Assembly (NCBI GenBank): GCA_016795375.1 | Contig: JAEUHJ010000188.1 | Span: forward strand, 1-34,718 | From: Verrucomicrobiaceae bacterium | GTDB lineage: Bacteria; Verrucomicrobiota; Verrucomicrobiia; Verrucomicrobiales; Verrucomicrobiaceae | Reading direction: 5' to 3' | DNA: 34,718 nt | Shown here: positions 27,032-34,717 of the stretch, piece after piece | Position numbering within the stretch: the stretch's first letter is position 1 | How the letters are laid out: the number at the start of each line of letters is the position of its first letter | The notes under the pieces: generated by a model | What the model was told of the DNA's origin: nothing | What the model saw: only the letters and a program-made list of their open reading frames with translations | The model's database searches: none | Translations under genes and position numbers: made by a program

Positions 27032-27633
27032 AATTCGCCGATGCGGCTCATGACGTCGTCAGCGAGGGCCTGGTAGAGTTCCCTGCCCTCCTTCCGATAG
27101 CTGTCCAAATCCGGCTGCCAGATGTTTCCGATCACGAGGGTGATGCGGGACGGCCGCAGGGTCTTCGCGCCACGCGGATAGGCCTCGTAGCTGCCGAAAA
27201 TGCGGACGGGAAGCACCGGAGCCTTCGATTTGGCGATGAAGAGGCCCACACCGGCCTCGGCGGGCCGCAGATTGTTGTCAGGGCTGCGGGTGCCTTCAGG
27301 GAAGATGAGAACTTTCTCACCCGCACGGAGGAAGCGGATGGTGGCCTTGAGCGAGGCGGCGTCCGGCTTGTCGCGGTCGATGGGAATGACCTGCCACTGG
27401 CGCAAAATGGCTCCGGCGACGGGATGATCGAACAAGGTCTTTCGCGCGAAGTAGTGGATCATGCCGTCGAATGCCTGGCCGACAAAAGGCGGATCGAGGA
27501 AGCTGACGTGATTGCAGGCGATGAGCGCCGGGCCGGGGAAATTCATCTTCTCCTCTCCGATGATGCGGAAGTCGAACAAACCGCATGCAAGCTCATGGAA
27601 GAGGTTCTTTCCGAGCCAGTAGGTGAAGTGCAT
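27022..27633 (-). CDS. plsC: 1-acyl-sn-glycerol-3-phosphate acyltransferase (PlsC-like)
   Basis: 203 aa. NHVSFLD gives the NHX4D catalytic motif and FPEGTRS the glycerophosphate-binding motif. VIPIDRDKPDA and APVLPVRIFGSYEA are the remaining conserved acyltransferase blocks. The family adds a second acyl chain to lysophosphatidic acid at the inner membrane; some members acylate other lipids, so substrate specificity is inferred. It follows cmk on the same strand with a 20-nt gap and is the last gene of the dnaN-tyrA-aroA-cmk run. The ATG at 27633 gives a standard length. Confidence 0.88.
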   Translation of the reverse strand: MHFTYWLGKNLFHELACGLFDFRIIGEEKMNFPGPALIACNHVSFLDPPFVGQAFDGMIHYFARKTLFDHPVAGAILRQWQVIPIDRDKPDAASLKATIRFLRAGEKVLIFPEGTRSPDNNLRPAEAGVGLFIAKSKAPVLPVRIFGSYEAYPRGAKTLRPSRITLVIGNIWQPDLDSYRKEGRELYQALADDVMSRIGELSL

Positions 27634-27653
27634 GGCCGTTCTCGTTTGCCAGA

Positions 27654-28295
27654 TCAGGACAATTTGAGTGTCACGATCACCTGCTCCACAGCTTGTTCGA
27701 GCGTGATGTGAGAATTGTCGATGACCCTGGCGCCTTCGGGGATGACGAGCGGGCTGGCCTTGCGCTGCTTGTCGAGGCGGTCACGCTCGGCGACCTGGTC
27801 GGCGTGGCCCTGGGCGCTGCGGCGGCTGGCGCGCACATCCTCGCTGGCGTCGATGTAAATCTTGTGCGGGCTGTCGGGGAACACGACGGAGCCGATGTCC
27901 CGCCCTTCCATGACGAGCGGGCCGATGGCGATGAGCGCGCGCTGGGCGGCGACGAGGCGCTCGCGCACCTCCACGACGCGGGCGATGTGTGAGACGGCGC
28001 GGTTGACGGGATCGCTGTTGAGCTCGGCATCTGTCAGCGCATGGCCGGCGATGCAGACCTGCGTTTTCCCCTCCGCAACGGGAGATTCGATCACCACGGA
28101 GGCGGCGGTGGCGCGGACAGCCTCCGCGTCCTGTGGATCGACTCCTGCCTGCAAAACCGCCCAGGTCATGGCGCGGTACATGTTGCCGGTGTTCACATAG
28201 GTGAAGCCGAGGCGCTGCGCGACGAGGCGCGCGATGCTGCTTTTGCCGGAGGCGGCGGGGCCGTCGATGGTGATGACGGGATGCGGAGTGCTCAT
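27654..28295 (-). CDS. cmk: Cytidylate kinase
   Basis: 213 aa. P-loop GPAASGKSS (12-20), YVNTGNMYRAMTWAVL, then VMEGRDIGSVVFPDSPHKIYI and ASRRSAQG are the standard Cmk blocks. It phosphorylates CMP and dCMP with ATP. The N-terminus overlaps the aroA 3' end by 4 nt (ATGA), indicating translational coupling. The aroA-cmk neighbourhood is widely conserved in bacteria, often followed by rpsA; here plsC follows instead. Confidence 0.95.
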   Translation of the reverse strand: MSTPHPVITIDGPAASGKSSIARLVAQRLGFTYVNTGNMYRAMTWAVLQAGVDPQDAEAVRATAASVVIESPVAEGKTQVCIAGHALTDAELNSDPVNRAVSHIARVVEVRERLVAAQRALIAIGPLVMEGRDIGSVVFPDSPHKIYIDASEDVRASRRSAQGHADQVAERDRLDKQRKASPLVIPEGARVIDNSHITLEQAVEQVIVTLKLS

Positions 28296-29677
28296 GAGGA
28301 CCTGGCGCGGTTCATTTTATCCACGAGCGGCTGCGGGACGGCGGACATGACGGGGATCGGACGTGCGCCGGTGTCTCCGAGCAAAAAGAGGTCGAGGTGA
28401 TGCCCGAAGCCAGGATAGGAGGTGGAGATGCACTCGGCCCCTTCGATCGTGGTCGTCCCTTCGGCAAACATGCCGGCGACGAGGAAGGCCATGGCGATGC
28501 GGTGATCGTGCCAGCATGGCAGCGTGGCTCCTTGCAACTTCGCGCCGCCTTCGATCTCCATGCCATCTGGATGCTCGGTGACGGTGACGCCCATGGCGCG
28601 GAGGTTTTGAGCGACGGCGGCGATGCGGTCCGTTTCCTTCACACGCAGCTCCTTGGCGTCGCGGATGAGCGTCTTGCCGCGCGCCAGCGCGCCAGCGACG
28701 GCGAGAATGGGCAGCTCGTCGATGACGTTGGGGATTTCAGCGCCGCCGATGACGGTGGCGTTCAAATCACCACCGCGGACGATGATGTTGCCGCGCGGCT
28801 CGCCATCTGAATGTGTTTCGGAATGCGTGACGAGCGCCCCCATGCGCAGGAGGACATTGATCACGCCGGTGCGCGTCGGATTGAGGCCGACGTTTTTCAG
28901 CGTGATCTGCGATCCCGGAGTCGCGGCGGCGGCCACCATCCAGAACGCGGCGCTGGAAATGTCACCGGGCACGACGATGTCGGTGGCACGCGGCTCCTGG
29001 CCGCCATAGACGCTCACGCAATCGTCCTCACGCAGCCATTTGATGCCGAAGTGGGAGAACAGGCGCTCGGTGTGGTTGCGCGTGGCGACCGGCTCGACGA
29101 CGGTGGTTTTTCCCTGGGCGAACAAACCGGCCAGCAGAACGGCGCTTTTCACCTGGGCGCTGGCGACGGGGAGTTTGTAGTAGAGCGGCTTCAATGGCGC
29201 GCCTTCGATGGTGAGTGGCGCGCAGATTTTCTCACCCTGGCCGGAGATTTTCGCGCCCATCTGACCGAGGGGGTCGGCGACGCGTTTCATCGGCCGTTTG
29301 GAAAGCGACGAATCACCAAAGAGCTCCGTTTTGAAGTCCTGGCCGGCGAGGATGCCGGAGAGCAGGCGGATGGTGGTGCCGGAATTACCGCAGTCGATGG
29401 GCTTGGCCGGCGCTTTGAGTTTCATGCCGTTGCCAGTGATGGCGAGTTTGACCAGGCCGACGCCTTCCACCTCCTCGATCGGCTCCACGGCGGCGCCGAG
29501 CGCCTGCATGGCCTGCACGGTGCAGAGGCAGTCCTCGCTGGGCAGGAAGCCATCGATGACGGTGGTGCCCTTCGCCATGCCGGCGAACATCGCGGCGCGA
29601 TGGGAGATGCTTTTGTCCCCAGGGACGGTGATTTCGGCGGGGATGCTTTTGAGTTTCTTCGACTTGAGGCTGGCCAT
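28292..29677 (-). CDS. aroA: 3-phosphoshikimate 1-carboxyvinyltransferase (EPSP synthase)
   Basis: 461 aa. VPGDKSISHRA (Lys 22), DCGNSGTTIRLLSG, SLSKRPMKRV, ASAQVKSAVLLAGL, the catalytic region VIDELPILAVAGA, KETDRI and CWHDHRIAMAF are all present. The enzyme joins PEP to shikimate 3-phosphate in the sixth step of the shikimate pathway. The GNSGTT form of the PEP-binding loop resembles Bacillus-type enzymes. It starts 6 nt after the tyrA stop and overlaps cmk by 4 nt, so the three are one transcription unit. The C-terminal tail after PGFGHHLDLF is about 30 residues longer than the core fold needs. Confidence 0.95.
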   Translation of the reverse strand: MASLKSKKLKSIPAEITVPGDKSISHRAAMFAGMAKGTTVIDGFLPSEDCLCTVQAMQALGAAVEPIEEVEGVGLVKLAITGNGMKLKAPAKPIDCGNSGTTIRLLSGILAGQDFKTELFGDSSLSKRPMKRVADPLGQMGAKISGQGEKICAPLTIEGAPLKPLYYKLPVASAQVKSAVLLAGLFAQGKTTVVEPVATRNHTERLFSHFGIKWLREDDCVSVYGGQEPRATDIVVPGDISSAAFWMVAAAATPGSQITLKNVGLNPTRTGVINVLLRMGALVTHSETHSDGEPRGNIIVRGGDLNATVIGGAEIPNVIDELPILAVAGALARGKTLIRDAKELRVKETDRIAAVAQNLRAMGVTVTEHPDGMEIEGGAKLQGATLPCWHDHRIAMAFLVAGMFAEGTTTIEGAECISTSYPGFGHHLDLFLLGDTGARPIPVMSAVPQPLVDKMNRARSS

Positions 29678-29683
29678 GATGAG

Positions 29684-30547
29684 TCAGACCGCCGGGAGGA
29701 GATCACGCAAGGCCTTGGCCCTGGCGAGAAAACGGCGGAGCGCTTCTTCGTCCATGCGGCGGAGCATTTCAACAAGCTCTCGCATCGACTCCGCCGCATC
29801 CTCCAGCGCGTCGATGACCTCGTCGCGGTTGTTGAGAAAAATGCCCGCCCACATGGCCGGATCGCCGCCGGCCACACGCGTCGTGTCGCGGAATCCTCCC
29901 GCCGCGCTGTCGAGCACGCTGGTGTCGTCGTGCAGGGCGGCCAGCGTGGTCAGCACCGCCATCGCATGCGGCAGATGTGAGACGCGGGCGACGCAGCGGT
30001 CATGCGCCTGCGGCGTCATCTCCAGCACCCGGCAGCCCAGCCGCAGCCAGAAGCTTTTCAAGCGTTCCACCAGCCGACGCGATGATGCGGGCGTGGGTGT
30101 GAGCAGGCAGGCGGCACGATGAAACAGATCCGCGCTGGCATTTGCGATGCCTGTGAGTTGCGAGCCAGCCATCGGGTGACTGCCGATGAAGACCGCCCTC
30201 GCCTTCGCAAAAATTGGCTCCAGTCCCGACACCACGGCTCCTTTCACGCTGCCCACATCCGTCACGATCAAATCATCCGCCAGGTCGCATGCGGTCATCT
30301 GCCGCGCGATCTCCGGCATGAACTGCACCGGCATGCACAGGACGGCCAGCGACGCGCCTTGCAGCGCCTCGGCCATGTTCGTTGACGCGATGACGGCGGA
30401 AAATTCACGCCTCACCTCCAGAACAGCCTCCTCGCGCCGCGCCCACACACGGACCTCCATGCCAGGCATGCGTTGCAGGATCGCCTTGATCAAGGAACCT
30501 CCCAGCAGGCCGGGGCTGAGGATGGCGATGGATCGTTCAGAAGACAC
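29684..30547 (-). CDS. tyrA: Prephenate dehydrogenase
   Basis: 287 aa. The dinucleotide-binding motif is SIAILSPGLLGGSL (6-19), followed by VTDVGSVKGAVV, GSHPMAGSQLTG and HLPHAMAVL, which match the TyrA family. It oxidatively decarboxylates prephenate to 4-hydroxyphenylpyruvate for tyrosine. The GTG at 30547 is chosen because it places the Rossmann strand at the N-terminus; a TTG at 30610 would add 21 residues with no similarity. The leader between the lipoprotein stop and this start contains a small GCCGG/CCGGC stem (30576-30588). It is followed by aroA, giving a tyr-aro pair fed by the same pathway. No regulatory ACT domain is present. Confidence 0.9.
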   Translation of the reverse strand: MSSERSIAILSPGLLGGSLIKAILQRMPGMEVRVWARREEAVLEVRREFSAVIASTNMAEALQGASLAVLCMPVQFMPEIARQMTACDLADDLIVTDVGSVKGAVVSGLEPIFAKARAVFIGSHPMAGSQLTGIANASADLFHRAACLLTPTPASSRRLVERLKSFWLRLGCRVLEMTPQAHDRCVARVSHLPHAMAVLTTLAALHDDTSVLDSAAGGFRDTTRVAGGDPAMWAGIFLNNRDEVIDALEDAAESMRELVEMLRRMDEEALRRFLARAKALRDLLPAV

Positions 30548-30655
30548 GTTTGCAGGGCGATGGGAAAGACGGAGGGCCGGCGTCCGGCACGGGAGAAAAA
30601 TACCCGTCAATGTCTGCCTTCAGAGACTCAGCCAGCCGTCATCACGCGGGCTGGT

Positions 30656-31153
30656 TCATGGAACGCGGAACACTTTGCCAGTGTAGGGGCAGCGCGCCTT
30701 CTGGCCGGACTGGAAATCACGCACATCAATAGCCTGGCCGTTCGGGTCGAAGGGACTCTTCACAAATCCCGGCTTGCCAGAAATGCGTGTGGCGAAGGGA
30801 ATCTCCGCCGGAGCGGGGGGCGGAGTCGATGGGGCCGGAGTGGTGGGCGCTGTGTTTCCAGGAGGCGTGACCGTCACCGGAGGCGGTGCCGTGGTGCCCC
30901 CTGTCGAAGGTGGAATGGTGACGGTGCCACCTGTGGCCGGAGCATTTGGATCGGGCGGCTGGACGGCGGCAGCGTTAGGGTCGGCGGCGTTCACCCCTTC
31001 AAAGTACTGTGTCTGTTCCGGCGGCACCCCATAGCGCGGCGGCACATCGAGCGAACGCCCGCCCCTGGGAGCAGGCGGCCGCGCGGGGCCGTAGCATGAC
31101 GCCAGGGCGGCGACGGACACAATCAGCAGGAGGGCTTGCGACTGGAATTTCAT
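30656..31153 (-). CDS. Small Pro/Thr-rich lipoprotein with CPYTGKVF C-terminus
   Basis: 165 aa. The signal sequence MKFQSQALLLIVSVAALASC ends in the lipobox LASC (Cys 20), so it is probably lipidated. The centre (about 60-125) is disordered, rich in Pro, Thr, Gly and Ala. The conserved part is the last 40 residues: GKPGFVKSPFDPNGQAIDVR, then GQKARCPYTGKVFRVP. I recall similar tails in other Verrucomicrobia proteins, with no known function. It lies 26 nt after dnaN and 108 nt before tyrA on the same strand. ATG 31153 gives the correct signal length. Confidence 0.7.
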   Translation of the reverse strand: MKFQSQALLLIVSVAALASCYGPARPPAPRGGRSLDVPPRYGVPPEQTQYFEGVNAADPNAAAVQPPDPNAPATGGTVTIPPSTGGTTAPPPVTVTPPGNTAPTTPAPSTPPPAPAEIPFATRISGKPGFVKSPFDPNGQAIDVRDFQSGQKARCPYTGKVFRVP

Positions 31154-31179
31154 GACTTGTTCAAGTAGGGGGCGCCGGA

Positions 31180-32277
31180 TCAAGCATTCACGCGCATGGG
31201 CATGAGCACATAGAGGAAGTTTGTGCCGCTGCGCAGGACGCCCGGGCTGATTTCATCGATCAAATGCAGATGCACCTCGTCGGCGCTGAGATTCCTCAAG
31301 GGAGCCATGGCAAACTCCGGATTGAACGCGATGGTGATGGACGCGCCCTTGTAGTTGATGGCGAGCGTTTCACGCGCCTCGCCGACATCGGGCGAGGAGG
31401 CCACGATTTCGACGCTGCCGGGTGTGAAGATGAACTTGATGGAGTTCGACTTGTCCGTGGTGAGCAACGACACACGGGAGATGGCGCGAAGGAAACCCTC
31501 GCGCTCCAGCGGGATGCGCTCCTTGGACTCGCCGGGGATGACCTGGCGGTAATTCGGATAGTTGCCATCGATGAGCTTGCTGACGAGCAGGCTTTCACCG
31601 AGGTCAAAGCCGACTTGCGAGCCGGTGACGCGGATGGAAACCTCTCCCGAGTCTCCAAGAAGACGTGAGAGCTCGTTCACGGCCTTGGTCGGCACGATGA
31701 TGTCAATCTCCTGGCTCTGCGGGAACTCGAGTTCCTGCTCCACCATCGCCAGGCGGCGGCCGTCGGTGGCCACCATGGTCAGTGCGTTGTCCTTGAAGGA
31801 AAACAAGATGCCGTTGAGCACATAACGCGTCTCGTCGGTGGAGATGGCGTAGCTGGTCTTGCGCAGGCAGTCGCGCAGCACCTGCTGCTCTATTTTGAAC
31901 TCACGCGCCTCATCAAAGCGCGGCAACGCGGGGAACTCCTCGCTGGTGAGGCCCAGCACCTTGAAAAAGCTCGGGCCGCTCTTGATGGAGGCGACGTTCT
32001 TCTCGTCCACCTTCACCTCGATCTCCTCGGCGGGCAGCTCACGCACGATGGTGGCCAGGCGGCGGGCGGGCAGCGTGGTCGCGCCCGGTTCGTCCACTTC
32101 GGCAGGCACAGAGCACGTCACGCCAACATCAAGATCGGTGGTGGTGAGTTCCAGAACCCCATCCTTCGCCTTGAGCAGGACGTTGGAGAGAATGGCGAGC
32201 GTGGTGCGCGAACTGACCACATGCTGAACCTGGTTGATGGCGTCCAGGAAGGATTCCTTGCTGATGGTGAACTTCAT
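31180..32277 (-). CDS. dnaN: DNA polymerase III beta subunit (sliding clamp)
   Basis: 365 aa, the usual clamp length. It begins MKFTISKESFLDAINQVQ, contains SRTTLAILSNVLL, FSFKDNALTMVATDGRRLA and FLRAISRVSLLTTDKSN, and ends with the conserved YVLMPMRVNA. Two clamps form a ring that tethers polymerase III to DNA. The start at 32277 is supported by AGGAA 6 nt upstream. dnaA, recF and gyrB are not nearby; instead dnaN heads a run of lipoprotein, tyrA, aroA, cmk and plsC genes on the same strand. Confidence 0.97.
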   Translation of the reverse strand: MKFTISKESFLDAINQVQHVVSSRTTLAILSNVLLKAKDGVLELTTTDLDVGVTCSVPAEVDEPGATTLPARRLATIVRELPAEEIEVKVDEKNVASIKSGPSFFKVLGLTSEEFPALPRFDEAREFKIEQQVLRDCLRKTSYAISTDETRYVLNGILFSFKDNALTMVATDGRRLAMVEQELEFPQSQEIDIIVPTKAVNELSRLLGDSGEVSIRVTGSQVGFDLGESLLVSKLIDGNYPNYRQVIPGESKERIPLEREGFLRAISRVSLLTTDKSNSIKFIFTPGSVEIVASSPDVGEARETLAINYKGASITIAFNPEFAMAPLRNLSADEVHLHLIDEISPGVLRSGTNFLYVLMPMRVNA

Positions 32278-32282
32278 ATAAA

Positions 32283-32287
32283 TTCCT
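32283..32287 (-). promoter_or_regulatory. Ribosome-binding site of dnaN
   Basis: AGGAA on the minus strand ends 5 nt before the ATG at 32277 and supports that start over the longer frame beginning at 32328. Confidence 0.6.
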
Positions 32288-32299
32288 GCTTTGGGGCGA

Positions 32300-32328
32300 T
32301 TTGTTAACAAACCCCGATGAAACGGCAA
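32300..32328 (-). promoter_or_regulatory. Candidate dnaN promoter overlapping a 12-bp palindrome
   Basis: On the minus strand TTGCCG (32328-32323) and TAACAA (32306-32301) are separated by 16 nt, like the metH and tRNA-Ala candidates. The perfect palindrome TTTGTTAACAAA (32300-32311) covers the -10, and flanking GGGG/CCCC blocks (32293-32296 and 32312-32315) extend the symmetry with a 3-nt offset. A repressor site is possible. A 23-nt leader with AGGAA follows. Confidence 0.35.
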
Positions 32329-32381
32329 GGATATTGAGCGGAAAAATCCGGGTGTCTAACTGCAATCTGCATTCCTTCGCC

Positions 32382-33071
32382 TCAAGGCGGGCTGAATTTC
32401 CGGGGGGCTGAATCGAAGGAACCAGGGACGGGAACACCAAAGACTTCCGGCCGCTCCTGCGGGCCGGACGAGGCCCCGTGTGCCAGATGCTTGAAAAAAT
32501 CGGCAAACCGCAGGCTGCACTGCAACCGGCGCTGGCTGCCGTCAATCTTGGGATTCACCTGGATGACCGACTCGGTGAAAGGCGGCTTTGTTTTGATCTC
32601 CCGGGCACGAACACGGGCTTCCTCAAGGCTGAGTGTTTTGTCCTTGATGACGGCGTCCAGTTTTTCCAAGTCGGCCAGCGTGACCGGCAGCCAGAGTTTC
32701 TTCCACTGCTCCGGTTTCACCGTGACCGTCTGCACATTCGTCCAGCGCTTCTGCTCCGGCGTTGATTGCTCCCAAAAGCCGATGATGAGCATGAACGTCT
32801 CGTCGATTTCGAACTGCCGCAGGGCATCACCAAGGCCGACCGGCGCACCATGTTTCGCCACCTTCGGATTCACCGGAACACGACCATGATCGTGGTTGGC
32901 GGAGGCCGGAATGTCCCACTTCTGCGTGTGACTGGACGGCTCATAGCCGCCGAAAAAGGTGTCGCGCAGCCATTTTTCAAACAACAACCCGTGGCTCTGC
33001 ACTTCGAGGCCGACGAGATTGGGCGGCAACAGGATGGCGCCCGTCAGAAAAAGGATCAACAGTGGCTTCAT
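32382..33071 (-). CDS. Secreted protein of unknown function with conserved KWDIP and VNPK blocks
   Basis: 229 aa. A signal peptide (MKPLLILFLTGAILLPPNLVG) precedes a soluble domain with HGLLFEKWLRDTFFGGY, KWDIP, GRVPVNPKVAKHG, VGLGDALRQFEI, MLIIGFWEQ, DAVIKDKTLSLEEAR and RRLQCSLRFADFFKHLA. I recall similar proteins in other Verrucomicrobia with no proven role. The Asp of KWDIP followed by VNPK on a predicted strand loosely resembles a PD-(D/E)XK nuclease core; this is speculation. ATG 33071 is chosen because a longer frame to 33233 would translate through the tRNA gene. Its stop codon lies in a small hairpin (CGCCT/AGGCG, 32378-32389). It is 20 nt downstream of tRNA-Ala. Confidence 0.6.
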   Translation of the reverse strand: MKPLLILFLTGAILLPPNLVGLEVQSHGLLFEKWLRDTFFGGYEPSSHTQKWDIPASANHDHGRVPVNPKVAKHGAPVGLGDALRQFEIDETFMLIIGFWEQSTPEQKRWTNVQTVTVKPEQWKKLWLPVTLADLEKLDAVIKDKTLSLEEARVRAREIKTKPPFTESVIQVNPKIDGSQRRLQCSLRFADFFKHLAHGASSGPQERPEVFGVPVPGSFDSAPRKFSPP

Positions 33072-33091
33072 GGCGATGATCCTGAACGGCC

Positions 33092-33167
33092 TGGTGGAGC
33101 ATAGCGGGTTCGAACCGCTGACCTCCTGCATGCCATGCAGGCGCTCTACCAACTGAGCTAATGCCCC
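33092..33167 (-). tRNA. tRNA-Ala(GGC)
   Basis: 76 nt with an encoded CCA end. Acceptor GGGGCAT pairs with ATGCTCC and contains the G3-U70 wobble pair that identifies alanine tRNAs. The D arm is GCTCAGTTGGTAGAGC; the anticodon stem CCTGC/GCAGG encloses loop ATGGCAT with anticodon GGC; the T arm is AGCGG-TTCGAAC-CCGCT. The discriminator base is A. It reads codon GCC. It lies between the terminator of the Sel1-repeat gene and the secreted unknown protein. Confidence 0.97.
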
Positions 33168-33172
33168 GGAAT

Positions 33173-33205
33173 AAAAAACCGGCTCCCCTGGTTTTGGGGA
33201 GCCGG
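33173..33205 (-). terminator. Intrinsic terminator of the Sel1-repeat gene
   Basis: On the minus strand CCGGCTCCCC and GGGGAGCCGG form a perfect 10-bp GC-rich stem around a 7-nt loop, directly followed by TTTTTT. It is the clearest rho-independent terminator in the window. It lies 34 nt after the Sel1-repeat stop and ends 5 nt before tRNA-Ala. Confidence 0.9.
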
Positions 33206-33233
33206 AGACTAGCAAAGTGCTCTGTTTTGACAA
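33206..33233 (-). promoter_or_regulatory. Candidate tRNA-Ala promoter abutting the terminator
   Basis: On the minus strand TTGTCA (33233-33228), a 16-nt spacer and TAGTCT (33211-33206) lie between the Sel1-repeat stop and the terminator stem. The -10 touches the first base of the stem, so a transcript would start inside the hairpin about 30 nt before the tRNA. Confidence 0.45.
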
Positions 33234-33238
33234 GCGCT

Positions 33239-34717
33239 TTATTTGCCCTTCTTCTTCGCTTCATCAGCAGGCGCAGGGGCCGGAGCTGCGGCAGGGGCAC
33301 CGCCAGCCTGTGGCTTCGGCAGCTTGTCGAAGATCTTCTTCGCTTCGGAGATTTCATCGGGCTTCATCTTGTCCTCAAGCTGTTTCAGGACATTCGCTGT
33401 CACATCCGTGTCGGCTTTATTGCCGCTCTTTTGGGCGAGTTCGTCAGCCTGCTTCGCATAAGCCCATGCACGCGGGAACTCCGGCGTGCCAGGAACGACG
33501 CCCACGGCATAGAGGTTGGCGAGACGCAGCATGGCAAGCGCATTCCCCTGCTGCGCCGCATCGGAAAAGTAACCTGCGGCCACGGTGCGGCTCTGGCGTA
33601 CACCCGCGCCCTGTTCGTAAAGCATGCCAAGGGCGATCTGCGCCGGCGCAAAGTTCATCTCCGCCGCTTTCTGATACCAGCCGGCTGCGGCCACCAAATC
33701 CTGCGTGGTGCCGGTGCCGTTGGCATAGAGCCCGGCGAGCCGGTTCATGGCCTGCACGATGCCAGCGGTGGCTGCCTTCATGAGGAAGGTGAAAGCCTTG
33801 ACAGGATCCTTGTCCACCACGGTGCCGGTCTCGTAGTACACGCCGACGTTGTAGAAGGCTTCGGCCAGGTTGTTCTGGGCGGCGAGACGGTAGAGATCGA
33901 GGGCGCTCTTGGGATTGGGCTGGATGAGGATGTTGTCCTTGTCGTCACGCTTGCCTTTCGGGTCTTTGATGATGCCGGTTTCAAAGGCATTGCCAAGACG
34001 GAAGAGAGCCTGCGGATCGCTGCCGTTGGCGGCCTTCGTGTAGTGCTCAAACGCCTTTGTCACGTTCTGCTTCACATCCGCGCCATCGACGCCGACGCCA
34101 TTCTCATAGATCTGCCCGAGGATGCGGTTCGCGGCAGCGAGTCCCTTTTCCGCCGCGTCGTTGAACATCTTCAAAGCCGCCGCGACATCCTTCTTGACCA
34201 GCTTGGGGCTTTCCTTGGTGTCAGGATCGCCATTCAAGAGCCGTGCGCCGTAGGTGCTCAGCGCCACCGCGTTGCCCTGTTTGCCCGCTTCAATGAGGTA
34301 GTCGAGGGACTTCTGCTGCTCCTGGGGAATCCCCTCCACTCCGGCGGCATAAAGCTGTGAGAGACCGAGAGTGGCCTCGCCGTCACCGGCCTTGTTGCCC
34401 TTCTCGAGCAGTTCCCTGGCCTTGGCCGCGCTCTTCTCGACGACCACGGCTCCCTTTTCATCTGTCACCCCCCGCAAATGCAACTGGGCGAGCATGCGGC
34501 GGGCGACTTTGTTGTCGGCGGCCTCAGCCTCTTTGATCAAAGTGATCGCCTGCTTCACATTCTCGGGATTTTGAGCACCCGCCTGCATGAGCACCTGCGC
34601 CAGCTCGGACTTCGCGAGGATTTGCCCGGCATCCGCCGCCTGCTTGTAAAGCCCGGCCACTTCATTGATGTTCGCACCGCTCAAGACGCCCCAGTGAGCC
34701 AGGGCATAGATGGCATC
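33239..34717 (-). CDS. Sel1-like repeat (TPR-related) protein, 5' end outside the window
   Basis: 492 codons are visible and the frame is open to the window edge. At least ten Sel1-like repeats of about 36-40 residues can be seen, for example ATLGLSQLYAAGVEGIP, AANRILGQIYENGVGVD, AEAFYNVGVYYETGTVV, AMNRLAGLYANGTGTTQ and AQIALGMLYEQGAGVRQ. The C-terminus is charged and Ala/Pro-rich (about the last 30 residues, ending EAKKKGK). Sel1 repeats form an alpha-solenoid that binds other proteins; secreted and membrane-linked examples are common, but any N-terminal signal is outside the window. A TTG at 34684 can be read as a start, yet the upstream codons (DAIYALAHWGV) continue the repeat pattern, so the true start is further upstream. 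A strong terminator follows. Confidence 0.85.
   Translation of the reverse strand, partial: DAIYALAHWGVLSGANINEVAGLYKQAADAGQILAKSELAQVLMQAGAQNPENVKQAITLIKEAEAADNKVARRMLAQLHLRGVTDEKGAVVVEKSAAKARELLEKGNKAGDGEATLGLSQLYAAGVEGIPQEQQKSLDYLIEAGKQGNAVALSTYGARLLNGDPDTKESPKLVKKDVAAALKMFNDAAEKGLAAANRILGQIYENGVGVDGADVKQNVTKAFEHYTKAANGSDPQALFRLGNAFETGIIKDPKGKRDDKDNILIQPNPKSALDLYRLAAQNNLAEAFYNVGVYYETGTVVDKDPVKAFTFLMKAATAGIVQAMNRLAGLYANGTGTTQDLVAAAGWYQKAAEMNFAPAQIALGMLYEQGAGVRQSRTVAAGYFSDAAQQGNALAMLRLANLYAVGVVPGTPEFPRAWAYAKQADELAQKSGNKADTDVTANVLKQLEDKMKPDEISEAKKIFDKLPKPQAGGAPAAAPAPAPADEAKKKGK

Noticed and set aside
28317..28325. DnaA-box-like TTATCCACG
   Set aside because: A single 8-of-9 match inside the coding end of aroA, with no cluster, no AT-rich region and no dnaA nearby. 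It does not support an origin, even though dnaN is in the window.
33092..33167. tRNA-Ala as attachment site of a genomic island
   Set aside because: No integrase is nearby, no direct repeat of the tRNA 3' end was seen in the window, and the adjacent genes look like core genes.
33072..33233. N-terminal extension of the secreted unknown protein
   Set aside because: The extra 54 residues include ALAQLVERLHGMQEVSGSNP, which is the translation of the tRNA-Ala gene and not a protein segment.
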